Assembly: GCA_052148155.1 (NCBI GenBank) | Contig: JBKQIY010000133.1 | Coordinates: forward strand, 1 to 64,000 | Direction of reading: 5' to 3' | DNA length: 64,000 nt | Origin: JBBQER01 sp052148155 | Lineage (GTDB): Bacteria > Actinomycetota > Acidimicrobiia > IMCC26256 > PALSA-610 | Notes under the pieces: model-generated | Told to the model about the DNA's origin: nothing | Databases searched by the model: none | What the model saw: only the letters and a program-made list of their open reading frames with translations | Shown: positions 42,638 through 51,486 of the stretch, in pieces | Position numbering within the stretch: the first letter of the stretch is position 1 | How the letters are laid out: each line of letters opens with the position of its first letter | Program-made: the position numbers and the translations under genes

Positions 42638-44308
42638 ATGACGATCACGGCTTCGTACGCGTCGGCTCCTGCGTCGGAGCCGCTCAGCGGCCAGACGGTC
42701 GGTGCCGCGCTGGCCGCCGCCGTGGCGGACTATCCGGACGAGCTCGCCCTCGTCTGTCGTCATCAAGGAATCCGTCTTTCGTATCGCGAGTTGTGGCGCG
42801 AGGTCGAACAAGTCGCGCTCGGGCTGCTCGCGATCGGCATCGAGCCGGGTGACCGTGTCGGGATCTGGTCGCCGACGTGCGCCGAATGGACGTACCTTCA
42901 GTTCGCAACCGCCCGCGTTGGCGCCATCCTCGTCAACATCAACCCGGCATATCGCAAAAGTGAGCTCGCCCACGCGTTGGGCCAGTCCGGGGTGCGGGCG
43001 CTCGTCACCGCGCAGGCGTTCAAAACGTCCGATTACCTTTCGGTGCTCGCCGAAATCCGAGACCAGCTCCCCGGACTGGAACGAGTCGTCACGCTCGGCG
43101 ACGTGCCCGCCGGCGGCGGTTCCGATCTGGTGTGGGACGCCTTCGTGGCCGGCGCAAGCCACAGCGACCCGAACCGCCTCACGGCCCGAGAAGCCGAGCT
43201 CGACGCCGACGACCCCATCAACATCCAGTACACCAGCGGAACAACTGGCAATCCCAAGGGTGCGACGCTGACCCACCACAACATCTTGAACAACGCTCGG
43301 AGCGTCGGTCGGATACTTGGATACACGCCCGCCGACCGGGTTTGTATCCCAGTGCCGCTGTATCACTGCTTCGGTATGGGCATCGGCAACCTCGGATGTG
43401 TGACGTCGGGCGCGGCGATGATCTATCCGGCGGACTCGTTCGATCCGCTCGCCTGCCTTGAAGCGATCGCGGCGGAGCGGTGCACGAGTATCTACGGCGT
43501 CCCCACCATGTTCATTGCGTTCCTCGAACATCCACGGTTCGCCGAGCTCGACCTGTCGTCGTTGCGGACCGGGATCATGGCGGGCGCGCCGTGCCCGATC
43601 GAGTTGATGAAACGGGTCATGAGCGAGATGCACGCCGAGGAGATCTGTATCGCGTACGGGATGACCGAGACGGCTCCTGTGTCGTTCATGACCAGGCCCG
43701 GTGACACGGTCGACCGCCGTGTCACGAGCGTCGGCACGGTGTTGGCCCACGTCGAAGCCAAAGTCGTCGATCCGATCACCGGTCACGTCGTACCGGTCGG
43801 CACACCCGGCGAGGTCTGTTCGCGCGGCTACCTCGTCATGCGGGGATACTGGAACGATCCTGACGCAACCGCAGAAGCCGTCGACGGGGCGGGCTGGATG
43901 CATACCGGCGATCTCGGGGTGATGGACGCCGCCGGTTATCTCAACATCGTGGGTCGCAGCAAGGACATGGTGATCCGTGGCGGCGAAAACATCTATCCAC
44001 GTGAGATCGAAGAAGTGCTGTTCGAGCATCCCAGCGTCGCCGGCGCGCAGGTCATCGGCGTTCCTGACGAACGTATGGGCGAGGAGTTAATGGCGTGGAT
44101 CCAGGTCCGCGAAGGATCCGCAGTCTCTGAGGACGACCTGCGCGACTTCTGTCGTCAACGTGTCGCGCATTTCAAGGTCCCCCGGTATGTGAAGTTCACG
44201 GCGGAGTTCCCGATGACCGTCACCGGCAAGGTACAAAAGTTCAGAATGCGAGAGATCGCGATCGCCGAGCTCGGCCTCGAAGCCGCCGCCGCGATCCAAA
44301 CCGCGTAA
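42638..44308 (+). CDS. AMP-binding acyl-CoA synthetase (FadD-like)
   Basis: 556 residues with all ANL-family motifs: the P-loop YTSGTTGNPKG (198-208), a mid-domain VPLYHCFGMGIGN, adenine-site AYGMTETAPVS, hinge motif YLNIVGRSKDMVIRGGENIYP and the catalytic Lys in TVTGKVQKF near the C-terminus. It activates a carboxylic acid, probably a medium-chain or branched fatty acid, to its CoA thioester via an acyl-adenylate. ATG 42638 follows a GGGGA site. It sits alone, near other lipid/aromatic-type enzymes. Confidence 0.93.
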   Translation: MTITASYASAPASEPLSGQTVGAALAAAVADYPDELALVCRHQGIRLSYRELWREVEQVALGLLAIGIEPGDRVGIWSPTCAEWTYLQFATARVGAILVNINPAYRKSELAHALGQSGVRALVTAQAFKTSDYLSVLAEIRDQLPGLERVVTLGDVPAGGGSDLVWDAFVAGASHSDPNRLTAREAELDADDPINIQYTSGTTGNPKGATLTHHNILNNARSVGRILGYTPADRVCIPVPLYHCFGMGIGNLGCVTSGAAMIYPADSFDPLACLEAIAAERCTSIYGVPTMFIAFLEHPRFAELDLSSLRTGIMAGAPCPIELMKRVMSEMHAEEICIAYGMTETAPVSFMTRPGDTVDRRVTSVGTVLAHVEAKVVDPITGHVVPVGTPGEVCSRGYLVMRGYWNDPDATAEAVDGAGWMHTGDLGVMDAAGYLNIVGRSKDMVIRGGENIYPREIEEVLFEHPSVAGAQVIGVPDERMGEELMAWIQVREGSAVSEDDLRDFCRQRVAHFKVPRYVKFTAEFPMTVTGKVQKFRMREIAIAELGLEAAAAIQTA

Positions 44309-44335
44309 ACGCAACCCGCCGCGCCGACGGGTCGG

Positions 44336-44347
44336 GCACCGCGGTGC
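44336..44347. terminator. Short palindrome between convergent genes
   Basis: GCACCGCGGTGC is a perfect 12-bp palindrome in the 62-bp gap between the convergent acyl-CoA synthetase and FAH genes. It could form a minimal bidirectional stem, but there is no T-run and almost no loop. Confidence 0.25.
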
Positions 44348-44370
44348 GGATCCGAAAGGCAGTGCAAGGC

Positions 44371-45237
44371 TCACGGCGCGAGCGGACCGTGGCCGGGAAC
44401 GCACCGGTTACGAAGCTCCCCGATTACGTCGGCACCGGAGACGATGACCTCACCGGCCGCGAGGTAACGCCCCCGCGCCATACCCACTCCGGCCGGAGTT
44501 CCGGTGAAGATCAGATCGCCCGGATACAGCGTACAGATCGACGACAAGTACGACACGAGCGTCGGTATCGTGAAGATCAGGTCACTGCTGCGCGCCTGTT
44601 GCATGCGTTCGCCCGCGACGTCGCACCACAGCGCGATGTCGTCCGGATCGTCGAACGCGTCGACCGACACGAGGGCGGGTCCGATCGGTCCGTAGTTGGC
44701 GAAGCTCTTGCCGAGACAGAACTGCGGCGGTACGCCAGCCATCTGTACCGCCCGGTCGGAAATGTCCTGCCCGAGGGTGAGTCCGCAGACGACGCCCCAG
44801 GCGTCGTCGGTTGCGACGTGCGCGGATTCCTCGCCGATGACGGCAACGATCTCCACCTCCCAGTCGACCATTGAACCCGACAGTGGGATGTCGGCGGCCG
44901 GTCCGGCGATGCAGCTCGGGAACTTCGTGAACGTGAGCGGCGCCGGCGGCAACGGTGCGCCGGACTCTCCGGCGTGGTCGCGGTAGTTCAATCCGATACC
45001 GAACGATTGCCGTGGACGCACCACTGGTGCGCCGAGCACGGCTCCGGCGATCCGGCCCCCGCGTCTCGCGGTCACGCACCGCTCGCTCAGAGCGTGCAGC
45101 TCGCCGGCGCGCGCAACCGCCGCCATCGGATCGGCGAGGGTCGCGTCGCCAGTGAGCTCTGCGAGGTCGTACCAGGAGCCGTCGTATTCGAGCGCGGCCC
45201 TCGCGTTGACGTTCACCAATCGGAACACCGCCGTCAC
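44371..45237 (-). CDS. Fumarylacetoacetate hydrolase family protein
   Basis: 288 residues. The FAH fold is clear: FGIGLNYRDHAGESG, TFTKFPSCIAGP, the metal-site DWEVEIVAVIGEE (E-x-E), GLTLGQDISDR, KSFANYGPIGPALV, and GDLIFTGTPAGVGMARG near the end. Members cleave C-C bonds or decarboxylate in aromatic-ring catabolism. GTG 45237 begins immediately after the PPOX gene stop, so FAH is the third gene of a TetR-PPOX-FAH operon. Confidence 0.92.
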   Translation of the reverse strand: MTAVFRLVNVNARAALEYDGSWYDLAELTGDATLADPMAAVARAGELHALSERCVTARRGGRIAGAVLGAPVVRPRQSFGIGLNYRDHAGESGAPLPPAPLTFTKFPSCIAGPAADIPLSGSMVDWEVEIVAVIGEESAHVATDDAWGVVCGLTLGQDISDRAVQMAGVPPQFCLGKSFANYGPIGPALVSVDAFDDPDDIALWCDVAGERMQQARSSDLIFTIPTLVSYLSSICTLYPGDLIFTGTPAGVGMARGRYLAAGEVIVSGADVIGELRNRCVPGHGPLAP

Positions 45238-45238
45238 C

Positions 45239-45748
45239 CTACGACGCGTCGAGGTCGGCGTTCCAAGGCACCGACGCGCTGGTCCAGTGGGTGAGCGACG
45301 GGTTGACATCGGATTCGTCGTGCACATGACGCGGCGGTGTCTCGAAGGTCGCGTACGGATGCAGTCGCAACACGATGCGGTCCTCCTTCTTCGCCCCCTG
45401 GGCGACGAGCGGTCGGACCGCCTCGTCCAGCGGCTTGCCGGCCATGCCTGAGCCGATAGCCATCATCACGTCGACGATGCGTTCCTCATCGATGTCGATC
45501 TCGGCATCGCAATACACCTGCAGGTAGGTGGGCGGCCACTGCTCGTCGAGGACACACAACGACACCTTCGGGCTCCGTACCACCGCGTTGGCCTTGACAC
45601 GCGCTCGCATCGTCGAGATGAGAATCGTGTCGTTGTCGCTCATCACGTAATAGACGATCGACAGTGCCGGACCATCGTTCTTGCGCTGATAGCCGAACAC
45701 CGCGGTGCGGTGGCTGCAGACGAACATACGGCGCTCTTCGGGTGTCAT
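45239..45748 (-). CDS. PPOX / F420-type flavin-split-barrel protein
   Basis: 169 residues with a flavin-binding split barrel: FVCSHRTAVFGYQRKNDGPALSIVYYVMSDN, ILISTMRARVKANAVVRSPKVSLCVLDEQWPPTYLQVYCDAEI, and RIVLRLHPYATFETPP. The pattern (RxKxxN, SLCVLDEQ, YLQVYG-like) fits F420- or FMN-dependent oxidoreductases of actinobacteria. The ATG overlaps the upstream TetR stop by 4 nt, and the FAH gene follows at once. It may reduce an aromatic or cyclic enone intermediate; that is inference. Confidence 0.86.
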   Translation of the reverse strand: MTPEERRMFVCSHRTAVFGYQRKNDGPALSIVYYVMSDNDTILISTMRARVKANAVVRSPKVSLCVLDEQWPPTYLQVYCDAEIDIDEERIVDVMMAIGSGMAGKPLDEAVRPLVAQGAKKEDRIVLRLHPYATFETPPRHVHDESDVNPSLTHWTSASVPWNADLDAS

Positions 45749-46377
45749 GCGGACGCCTTCATGACGGCACGGATCATCAAGTCGACGACCAGATCGGCAT
45801 GCGCGGCCACGAATTCGGGCGTGAACGGATCGATGCCGGTGAGCCGAGCACACTCGGGGGCCATGACAAACACCGTGGCGGCCGCACCGGTAAGCAAGTA
45901 ATAGAGGTGTGCGGGCGCGATCGGCGCGTGCGTACGCCAGCCGGCGAGGCGCTCGAACATCGCAATCGCGTTCTCGTACAGCGGCCGAATGTGGCTGTCG
46001 ACCAGCCAATCCAGACGTGCGCCTGGCTGTTTGCTTTCCTGCATGATGATGCGGTGCAGTTGCGGATTCGCCGCGGAAAACTCGACGAAGTGGCGAATCA
46101 TCAACTTCGCGATCGTCACGTCGTCGACACCACGCAGGCCGGCCAGGCGACTCCCGATCGAAGCGCGAAACCGGTCCAGGAGATCCCCGACTGCGGCGCG
46201 CCACAGATCGTCCTTGCCCGCGAAGTGATAGTGCAACAACGGCTGAGTGACGCCCGCACGCTCGGCGATCCTCCTCGTGGAGGCCCCGTCGAAGCTGCGC
46301 TCGGCGAAGAGGTCCAGCGCCGCCTCGAGAATGGCCCGACGGCTCTCGAGCCCTGGTCTGGTCGAGGCGACCCGCAC
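45745..46377 (-). CDS. TetR family regulator heading a PPOX-FAH operon
   Basis: 210 residues with the HTH at about 14-62 (AILEAALDLFAERSFDGASTRRIAERAGVTQPLLHYHFAGKDDLW). Its stop overlaps the PPOX start by 4 nt. The upstream region (46378-46440) is AT-rich, with TATACT at 46400-46405 on the minus strand as a candidate -10. A CTTAT...ATAAG pair at 46386-46407 may be its operator. Confidence 0.92.
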   Translation of the reverse strand: MRVASTRPGLESRRAILEAALDLFAERSFDGASTRRIAERAGVTQPLLHYHFAGKDDLWRAAVGDLLDRFRASIGSRLAGLRGVDDVTIAKLMIRHFVEFSAANPQLHRIIMQESKQPGARLDWLVDSHIRPLYENAIAMFERLAGWRTHAPIAPAHLYYLLTGAAATVFVMAPECARLTGIDPFTPEFVAAHADLVVDLMIRAVMKASA

Positions 46378-46952
46378 CCCCCGAACTTATCGGTCGATCA
46401 GTATAAGATCAAATATCTGGTCGAGTGATCAGGTTGAGAAGCAAATCGGTGGTGACGGGCCCGCCGGGCCGGAATGCGTCAACCGCCTTCGATTCGGTCG
46501 GTACGGCTGACCTGGACCGTCCAGCACGACGCCTTCGCAAGCTGGTTCACGTCGCCGGCCGGCCGGCCGGCAGTCGGGTCGGGCTCTCGGTCTGGCGTCG
46601 CTGGTCGCGGGTCGGTCAGATTCGCGGTGCTGTACGCCTGAACTCCGCGACGATCGACGGAGTTGTCTATGCGGTCACCCGCCGATGCCGAAACCGCGGC
46701 GCGCCGAACATCGCAATGCACGCATCGCATCGACGCAACCGTGTTCGTCGGGCCCGCGTTCACGACCCGGCTCAGCGTCAGGGCAGACCTGCCTCGGCCG
46801 GGAGCCGACGACCCCAGCTCGTCGTGGGCAGCTCACCACGATGATCGACACCCGTGCCTGTTCAGTGGCGAAAGACTCCGCAGCGTCTTACGATGCCCGA
46901 CCACGCTCGGTGTTGTCGGGCGAGTTCCGGGAAGCGCGCAAGGATCGCAGGG
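46378..46952. other. Divergent promoter region, no gene seen
   Basis: 575 bp between the TetR gene (minus) and the YHYH gene (plus). The left 60 bp are AT-rich and hold the TetR promoter. The remainder is GC-rich, with no frame that has start signals or a recognisable domain. Confidence 0.35.
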
Positions 46953-47957
46953 ATGTACAAGCGCAGCGTGGCGATGTTCGCGATGTTGACTCTGGTCGTG
47001 TCGTTGGCTGCGTATGTGTCGCAGTCCGCATTGTCGGCGACGACGTCGACGGCCTCGACGACGCCGACGACGATTCCGACCAGCGAGATCACGGCGTCTT
47101 CGACGACCAATCAAACGATCGGGATGCCCCGGGCTGCCAACAATCTGGCCGCTCTTACGCTCGGTTCCCAGAAGGCCTCCACAACTCCGAAGGTCGGCGA
47201 GCTGGACCGCTGTGGTGGGGCGCCGAGCGGCGGCCCGCCCGTGTTCACCCCACCATGGGTTGATACCGCCGCGGCCGTGTGGGACGCGAAAACGAAGGTC
47301 GCGGTGCAAGGCGACGTCACCCGCACTGCTTCGTTCGAGGTGACGCACACCGGTTCCGACGAAGTGCTCACTGGGAACGGCCTGCCCGCTCGGTCGGGCA
47401 CGTTCCCGGTAGCGAGGTCCGACCCTGCCTTTGCGTACAACCCCGACGAGGGTTCGATCACCGCGCATTCGATCCGTTTGTCTGTGCCGTATACCCCGAA
47501 GGTGAACAGCCAGCCCCGATGCGAGGCTGGGACTGTCGGGATCGCCGTCAACGGCATCCCGATCCTCGATGGGTTCGATGCGGGCGGCAACGACGCCTCG
47601 GCGGTCGAAACGCAGGACACCTGTCACGGACACCCGAACAATTTCGTCGGGTACCACTATCACTCGCTGTCACCGTGCTTGCTGTCGAATGCCGCGCGAA
47701 CGCATGCAACCCAGGTCGGCTGGGCACTCGACGGGTTCGGCATCTACGTCGAATACAACAGCAAGGGACAACTGCTCACCGACGCCAATCTTGACGTCTG
47801 TCATGGCAGAACAAGCCTCGTCTCCTGGCACGGGGAGATGGTCGACATCTACCACTACGACATGACGTTCGAGTTTCCGTACACCGTCGGCTGCTTCCGC
47901 GGAACCCCGTCGTCGTTCGCGGGAATGACCATTGCTGGCGCGTCCTTGAACCGGTAG
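46953..47957 (+). CDS. Secreted YHYH-domain protein
   Basis: 334 residues. An N-terminal signal or anchor helix (about 5-30) and a Ser/Thr-rich linker precede a conserved domain with GYHYHSLSPC (the YHYH signature), DTCHGHPNNF, GWALDGFGIYVEY and the closing DMTFEFPYTVGCFRG. Several Cys and many His suggest disulfides and metal binding. YHYH proteins are exported and of unknown activity; the 'ALDGFGIY' element is found across the family. Confidence 0.88.
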   Translation: MYKRSVAMFAMLTLVVSLAAYVSQSALSATTSTASTTPTTIPTSEITASSTTNQTIGMPRAANNLAALTLGSQKASTTPKVGELDRCGGAPSGGPPVFTPPWVDTAAAVWDAKTKVAVQGDVTRTASFEVTHTGSDEVLTGNGLPARSGTFPVARSDPAFAYNPDEGSITAHSIRLSVPYTPKVNSQPRCEAGTVGIAVNGIPILDGFDAGGNDASAVETQDTCHGHPNNFVGYHYHSLSPCLLSNAARTHATQVGWALDGFGIYVEYNSKGQLLTDANLDVCHGRTSLVSWHGEMVDIYHYDMTFEFPYTVGCFRGTPSSFAGMTIAGASLNR

Positions 47958-48357
47958 GTCTGCGACCACGACGCGGCGCCGGCCCGTCGCCGATCGAGTT
48001 GGAACATTTGCGCCGCGTGGGGGAAGGGGACGCGGTCGTCACGTTCCGTGTCGACGTCGCGCCGATATCGCGGTGGCGCACTGCTCCGACTCGACCGCGT
48101 TGGTGACCACACGGTGTGGATGCTCGCCACCGCGCGCTTTCTCGACTCGGCCATGACGAGCGCCTGCCGCGGTCGTCTCGGCGCCGCGGTGAGCGCACAT
48201 GGCGGTTGTCGGGCGCGGCTTCGCGCCGGGTTGGTGTCGCGGACGGCGTCGGGGCCCGCACATCTGGTTGCACCCACGACGCGAAACGTACGGCCCGGTA
48301 CGGTGGGTCGCGGCGGTCCAGCGTCCGTTCGAAACACGGTTGTCGAGGAGGAACATC
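47958..48357. other. Intergenic region upstream of the His-rich gene
   Basis: 400 bp with no supported gene. It should hold the promoter of the His-rich protein and perhaps a Zur-controlled site, but no confident binding site was found. The GAGGAGG ribosome site of the next gene lies at its right end. Confidence 0.35.
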
Positions 48358-48657
48358 ATGAGCATCGCCGAACACTCCACGCACGAAGACCATGGGCACC
48401 AACACGGACCCGCGTGTGGCCACGCCTCCGCCCAGCATGGCGACCATGTTGACTACTTCCACGACGGCCACGCCCACGTTGCGCACGACGGCCACTGGGA
48501 CGAGTGTGAGGAGCCCGCACACGCGTCGCACGGGGATCACGCCCACATGCACGGCGACGGCTGCGGTCACGAGGCGATTCCCCACGGAGACCACATCGAC
48601 TTCCTCCACGACGGGCACCGTCACGCCGGCCACGACGGCCACTGGGACGAGCACTGA
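48358..48657 (+). CDS. His-rich metal-binding protein with internal duplication
   Basis: 99 residues, 27 of them His. Two copies of a roughly 35-residue unit are visible: CGHASAQHGDHVDYFHDGHAH...HDGHWDEC and CGHEAIPHGDHIDFLHDGHRH...HDGHWDEH. There is no signal peptide or transmembrane helix, so it is probably cytoplasmic. Its place beside the znu-type importer and Zur suggests zinc buffering or delivery. GAGGAGG precedes the ATG. Similar single-unit proteins occur beside zinc genes in actinobacteria and are sometimes mislabelled as transporters. Confidence 0.82.
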   Translation: MSIAEHSTHEDHGHQHGPACGHASAQHGDHVDYFHDGHAHVAHDGHWDECEEPAHASHGDHAHMHGDGCGHEAIPHGDHIDFLHDGHRHAGHDGHWDEH

Positions 48658-48903
48658 ACTGCGCGCCCGACGTCACCGCCACCAGACGCTTCGCCCGATC
48701 GCCGCTGGTCTGTCAACGCGGTGACGAAGATGCTGTGATCGAAGCTCTGAAACAGACGCGCGACACCTGCGCGCGGTCAGACCAGATCGACCAGCCTCGC
48801 GGTCGATCAACGGGGAAGCGGCAGAGTTGGCGGTCGAGCTCGGTCCGCAGCTGAAGTCTGCTCATCGTCTCGGCAGTGGTGTCATCGGTCGCCGGCTGTC
48901 CTG

Positions 48904-49752
48904 TCACGGCGAGGACGTCACGACCGGTGCGAGGCCGCCGGCCGTGACATCAGAGATGCCGGGGTGTGCGTGTCGCCAGGCGGTCCAGGCCTGCGTCGCG
49001 GCATAGGCCGTGGCGCTGATCGTTCCGACGAAGAATCCGATGGGCAGGTTGGTCGTATAGGAAAGGGCGATCGCGGCCCAGACGGTTGCGACTGCGATGA
49101 CGACCGACAGCGCCATGGCGCCCTGCGGTGTGTTGGCCAAGGAGCGGGCCGCGGCGGCGGGTCCGATGAGAAGACTGAAGATGAGCAGCGAACCGACGAC
49201 GGGGACGGCCATGGTGGTGGCGAGCGCGACGACGACGAGGAACGCGAGTTCCATGCGGCGGGGCGCGACGCCGCGTGCTTCGGCGACGTCGGCCATGACC
49301 GACGACAGCAGCAGCGGCCGGTAGAGGATCAAGATGGCCACGATGCACCCGGCACCGATCGCGGCGGTGGGGAGGAGTTCGTTGTTGGCGACGCCGAGGA
49401 CTTCCCCGAACAGCAACGAGTAGATCTGAGGCGCGTATTCGGTCGTCATTGACAAGAAGAGGGCGCCGAGGCCGAGCATCATGACGATGACGAGCGCAGT
49501 GGCGACGTCGCGGCGGGCGCGGTGGCCGAGCGCGCTGATGGCGAGCGCGCCGAGGAGTGAGAACACGCCAAGGCCGACGATCGTGTTCACGCCGATGAGG
49601 CTGGCGCCCGCGGCGCCGGCGAAGGCCCCGTTGGGCAGTGCATGCGCCGCGAACGCCGAGCCGCGCATGACGGTGAAGAAACCGACGACGCCGGCAACGA
49701 CCGCGACGATGGTCGCGGCTTCCCAGGCGCGGATCATGAACCCGGCAAACAT
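48904..49752 (-). CDS. znuB: Zinc/manganese ABC importer permease (second copy)
   Basis: 282 residues with seven to eight helices of the ABC-3 (ZnuB/MntB) family. Diagnostic stretches are GFFTVMRGSAFAAHALPNGAFAGAAGA, YRPLLLSSVMADVAEARGV and VVGSLLIFSLLIGPAAAARSLA. It overlaps the previous permease by 1 nt (TGATG). Two different permeases suggest a heterodimeric channel, or one transporter with two permease genes. Confidence 0.9.
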   Translation of the reverse strand: MFAGFMIRAWEAATIVAVVAGVVGFFTVMRGSAFAAHALPNGAFAGAAGASLIGVNTIVGLGVFSLLGALAISALGHRARRDVATALVIVMMLGLGALFLSMTTEYAPQIYSLLFGEVLGVANNELLPTAAIGAGCIVAILILYRPLLLSSVMADVAEARGVAPRRMELAFLVVVALATTMAVPVVGSLLIFSLLIGPAAAARSLANTPQGAMALSVVIAVATVWAAIALSYTTNLPIGFFVGTISATAYAATQAWTAWRHAHPGISDVTAGGLAPVVTSSP

Positions 49753-50657
49753 CAGGCTGGGTGGGTTGCGAGCTGACCCGGTGCGCTGCGGATCCGTCGC
49801 GGGGAGGGGAGTTGAGCGGCGAGGTAGAACACCAGCACGAGGGTGACGACGAAGAAGCTGACCGGCCAGCCTTGATGGGTTGGTGGCCAGTCGTAGCTGT
49901 CGTAGGCGAGAAGGATCCCGATCCAGGTGGCCGCGACGCCGACGGTGGCGGCGAGGACCATCGCGAGGCCGGTCCGTTTGGTCAGGCGGAGCGCGGTGGC
50001 GGCCGGCCCGACGAGCAGCGCGGTCGACAAGATCGCGCCGATCGTGACCGCCGACAGTGAGACCGCAATCGCGAGCGCGAAGAGGTAGCCGATGCCGACG
50101 ACCCGCAGCGACACGCCGCGGGCGGCGGCGAGATCGGGACTGAGGGAACTCAACAGCAGGGGCCGGTACAGCACGACGACGACGCCGACGGCGGCGAGCG
50201 CGAAGACCGTGATGATCGGGACCATCGAGGCGGAGAGCTCGAAGATCGACCCGAACAGCACGTTGATCGTGGCGCCAGTGGTGCTGGAAGTTGTGGTGTC
50301 GAGGTACAAGAACAATGCCGCGAGGCCGAGCGCCGCGCCGAGCACGATGCCGGTCGCGACGTCTCGTCCTCGGGGCCGGCGGATCCCGATGAGTTCCATC
50401 ACTGCGGCGGCGACGAGGTTCATTGCGACGAACCCGTACAGCGGGCTGATTCCGAACAGAAACGCGGCGGAGCCACCGGCCGTGCCGATATCGGCGAGAG
50501 CATGGCCGGCGAAAGACTGACCGCGCACGACGGTGAAGGTGCCGACCACGCCCGAGACGACTGCGACGACTCCGCCGACCATCAACGCGCGTTGCACCGG
50601 CGGATTCGAAAAGAATCCCGGTTCGAACACGGGGCCAAGCAACGCGAGTTCTGTCAC
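49752..50657 (-). CDS. znuB: Zinc/manganese ABC importer permease (first copy)
   Basis: 301 residues of the ABC-3 permease family: GTFTVVRGQSFAGHALADIGTAGGSAAFL, YRPLLLSSLSPDLAAARGVSLRVVGI and IGAILSTALLVGPAATALRL. It overlaps the ATPase gene stop by 4 nt. Sequence similarity to the following permease implies an old duplication. Confidence 0.91.
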   Translation of the reverse strand: MTELALLGPVFEPGFFSNPPVQRALMVGGVVAVVSGVVGTFTVVRGQSFAGHALADIGTAGGSAAFLFGISPLYGFVAMNLVAAAVMELIGIRRPRGRDVATGIVLGAALGLAALFLYLDTTTSSTTGATINVLFGSIFELSASMVPIITVFALAAVGVVVVLYRPLLLSSLSPDLAAARGVSLRVVGIGYLFALAIAVSLSAVTIGAILSTALLVGPAATALRLTKRTGLAMVLAATVGVAATWIGILLAYDSYDWPPTHQGWPVSFFVVTLVLVFYLAAQLPSPRRIRSAPGQLATHPA

Positions 50658-51484
50658 GCCAACCCGACCGCTGCGTCGCCGCCTCCGTGGACGGCGACGT
50701 GTTCGCGGGCGGCGACGACGAGGACGCGGTCTCGGACGTGGATGACGTCGACGTGGTGTCCGTAGAGTCGACTTAACGTTTCGGTGCAGACCACTTGGTT
50801 GGTGGTGCCGCTCGCGGCCCGTCCGGCGGCCACGTATACGACGCGGTCCATGACCGGCAGCAGCGGGTTGACGTCATGTGCGGAGATCAGCACCGCGACG
50901 TGCTGGTCGGTCGCGATCCGGGAGACGAGCGCGACGACTTCTTGTTCGCTGCGGATATCCAGGTTCGCGAGCGGCTCGTCGAGGAGCAGAAGTCGGGGTC
51001 GGCTGATCAGCGCGTGGGCGATCAGGATGCGTTGTTGCTCGCCGCCCGAGAGGTTCCCGATGCGGGCGTCGCCGAAGCGGGTGGCGTCGACCGCGTCGAG
51101 CATCTCGTCGATCAACGCGTTGCGGGCGGTGGACGGTCGAGGGATTCCGAAGCGGTGGCCGTCCAGTCCGAGACCGACGAGGTCGCGGGCCCGTAACGGC
51201 ATGTCGGGATCGAGTGTGATCTTTTGGGGGACGTAGCCGATGAGCGGGTTCCGTCGAGACGCGGCCCGACCATCGATGAGGACACGCCCGGACGTGGCTG
51301 GCACCAATCCCAAGATGACCCGCAACAGGGTGGTTTTGCCGGCTCCGTTCGAACCGATCAGCCCAGTGAACTCGCCGGCTTCGATACCGAAGCTGACGTC
51401 GTGCAGGACCTCGCGGCCGGACAGCGACACGCTGATACCGTCGACGGCCAACAGGGCAGACCCAGCGATCGGGTCGGGTGCCAC
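50654..51484 (-). CDS. znuC: Zinc/manganese ABC importer ATPase
   Basis: 276 residues. Walker A is GSNGAGKTT at 44-52, the Q-loop is VPQKITLD, the signature is LSGGEQQR, Walker B is RLLLLDEPLANLD, and the switch His is in LISAHDVNPLL. The GTG start at 51484 lies 2 nt after the substrate-binding gene stop. The C-terminal tail (HVDVIHVRDRVLVVAAREHVAVHGG) contains extra His that might sense metal. Confidence 0.93.
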   Translation of the reverse strand: MAPDPIAGSALLAVDGISVSLSGREVLHDVSFGIEAGEFTGLIGSNGAGKTTLLRVILGLVPATSGRVLIDGRAASRRNPLIGYVPQKITLDPDMPLRARDLVGLGLDGHRFGIPRPSTARNALIDEMLDAVDATRFGDARIGNLSGGEQQRILIAHALISRPRLLLLDEPLANLDIRSEQEVVALVSRIATDQHVAVLISAHDVNPLLPVMDRVVYVAAGRAASGTTNQVVCTETLSRLYGHHVDVIHVRDRVLVVAAREHVAVHGGGDAAVGLA

Positions 51485-51486
51485 GA

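Noticed and set aside
42575..44029. Long minus-strand open frame opposite the acyl-CoA synthetase
   Set aside because: Shadow of a gene with unmistakable ANL motifs.
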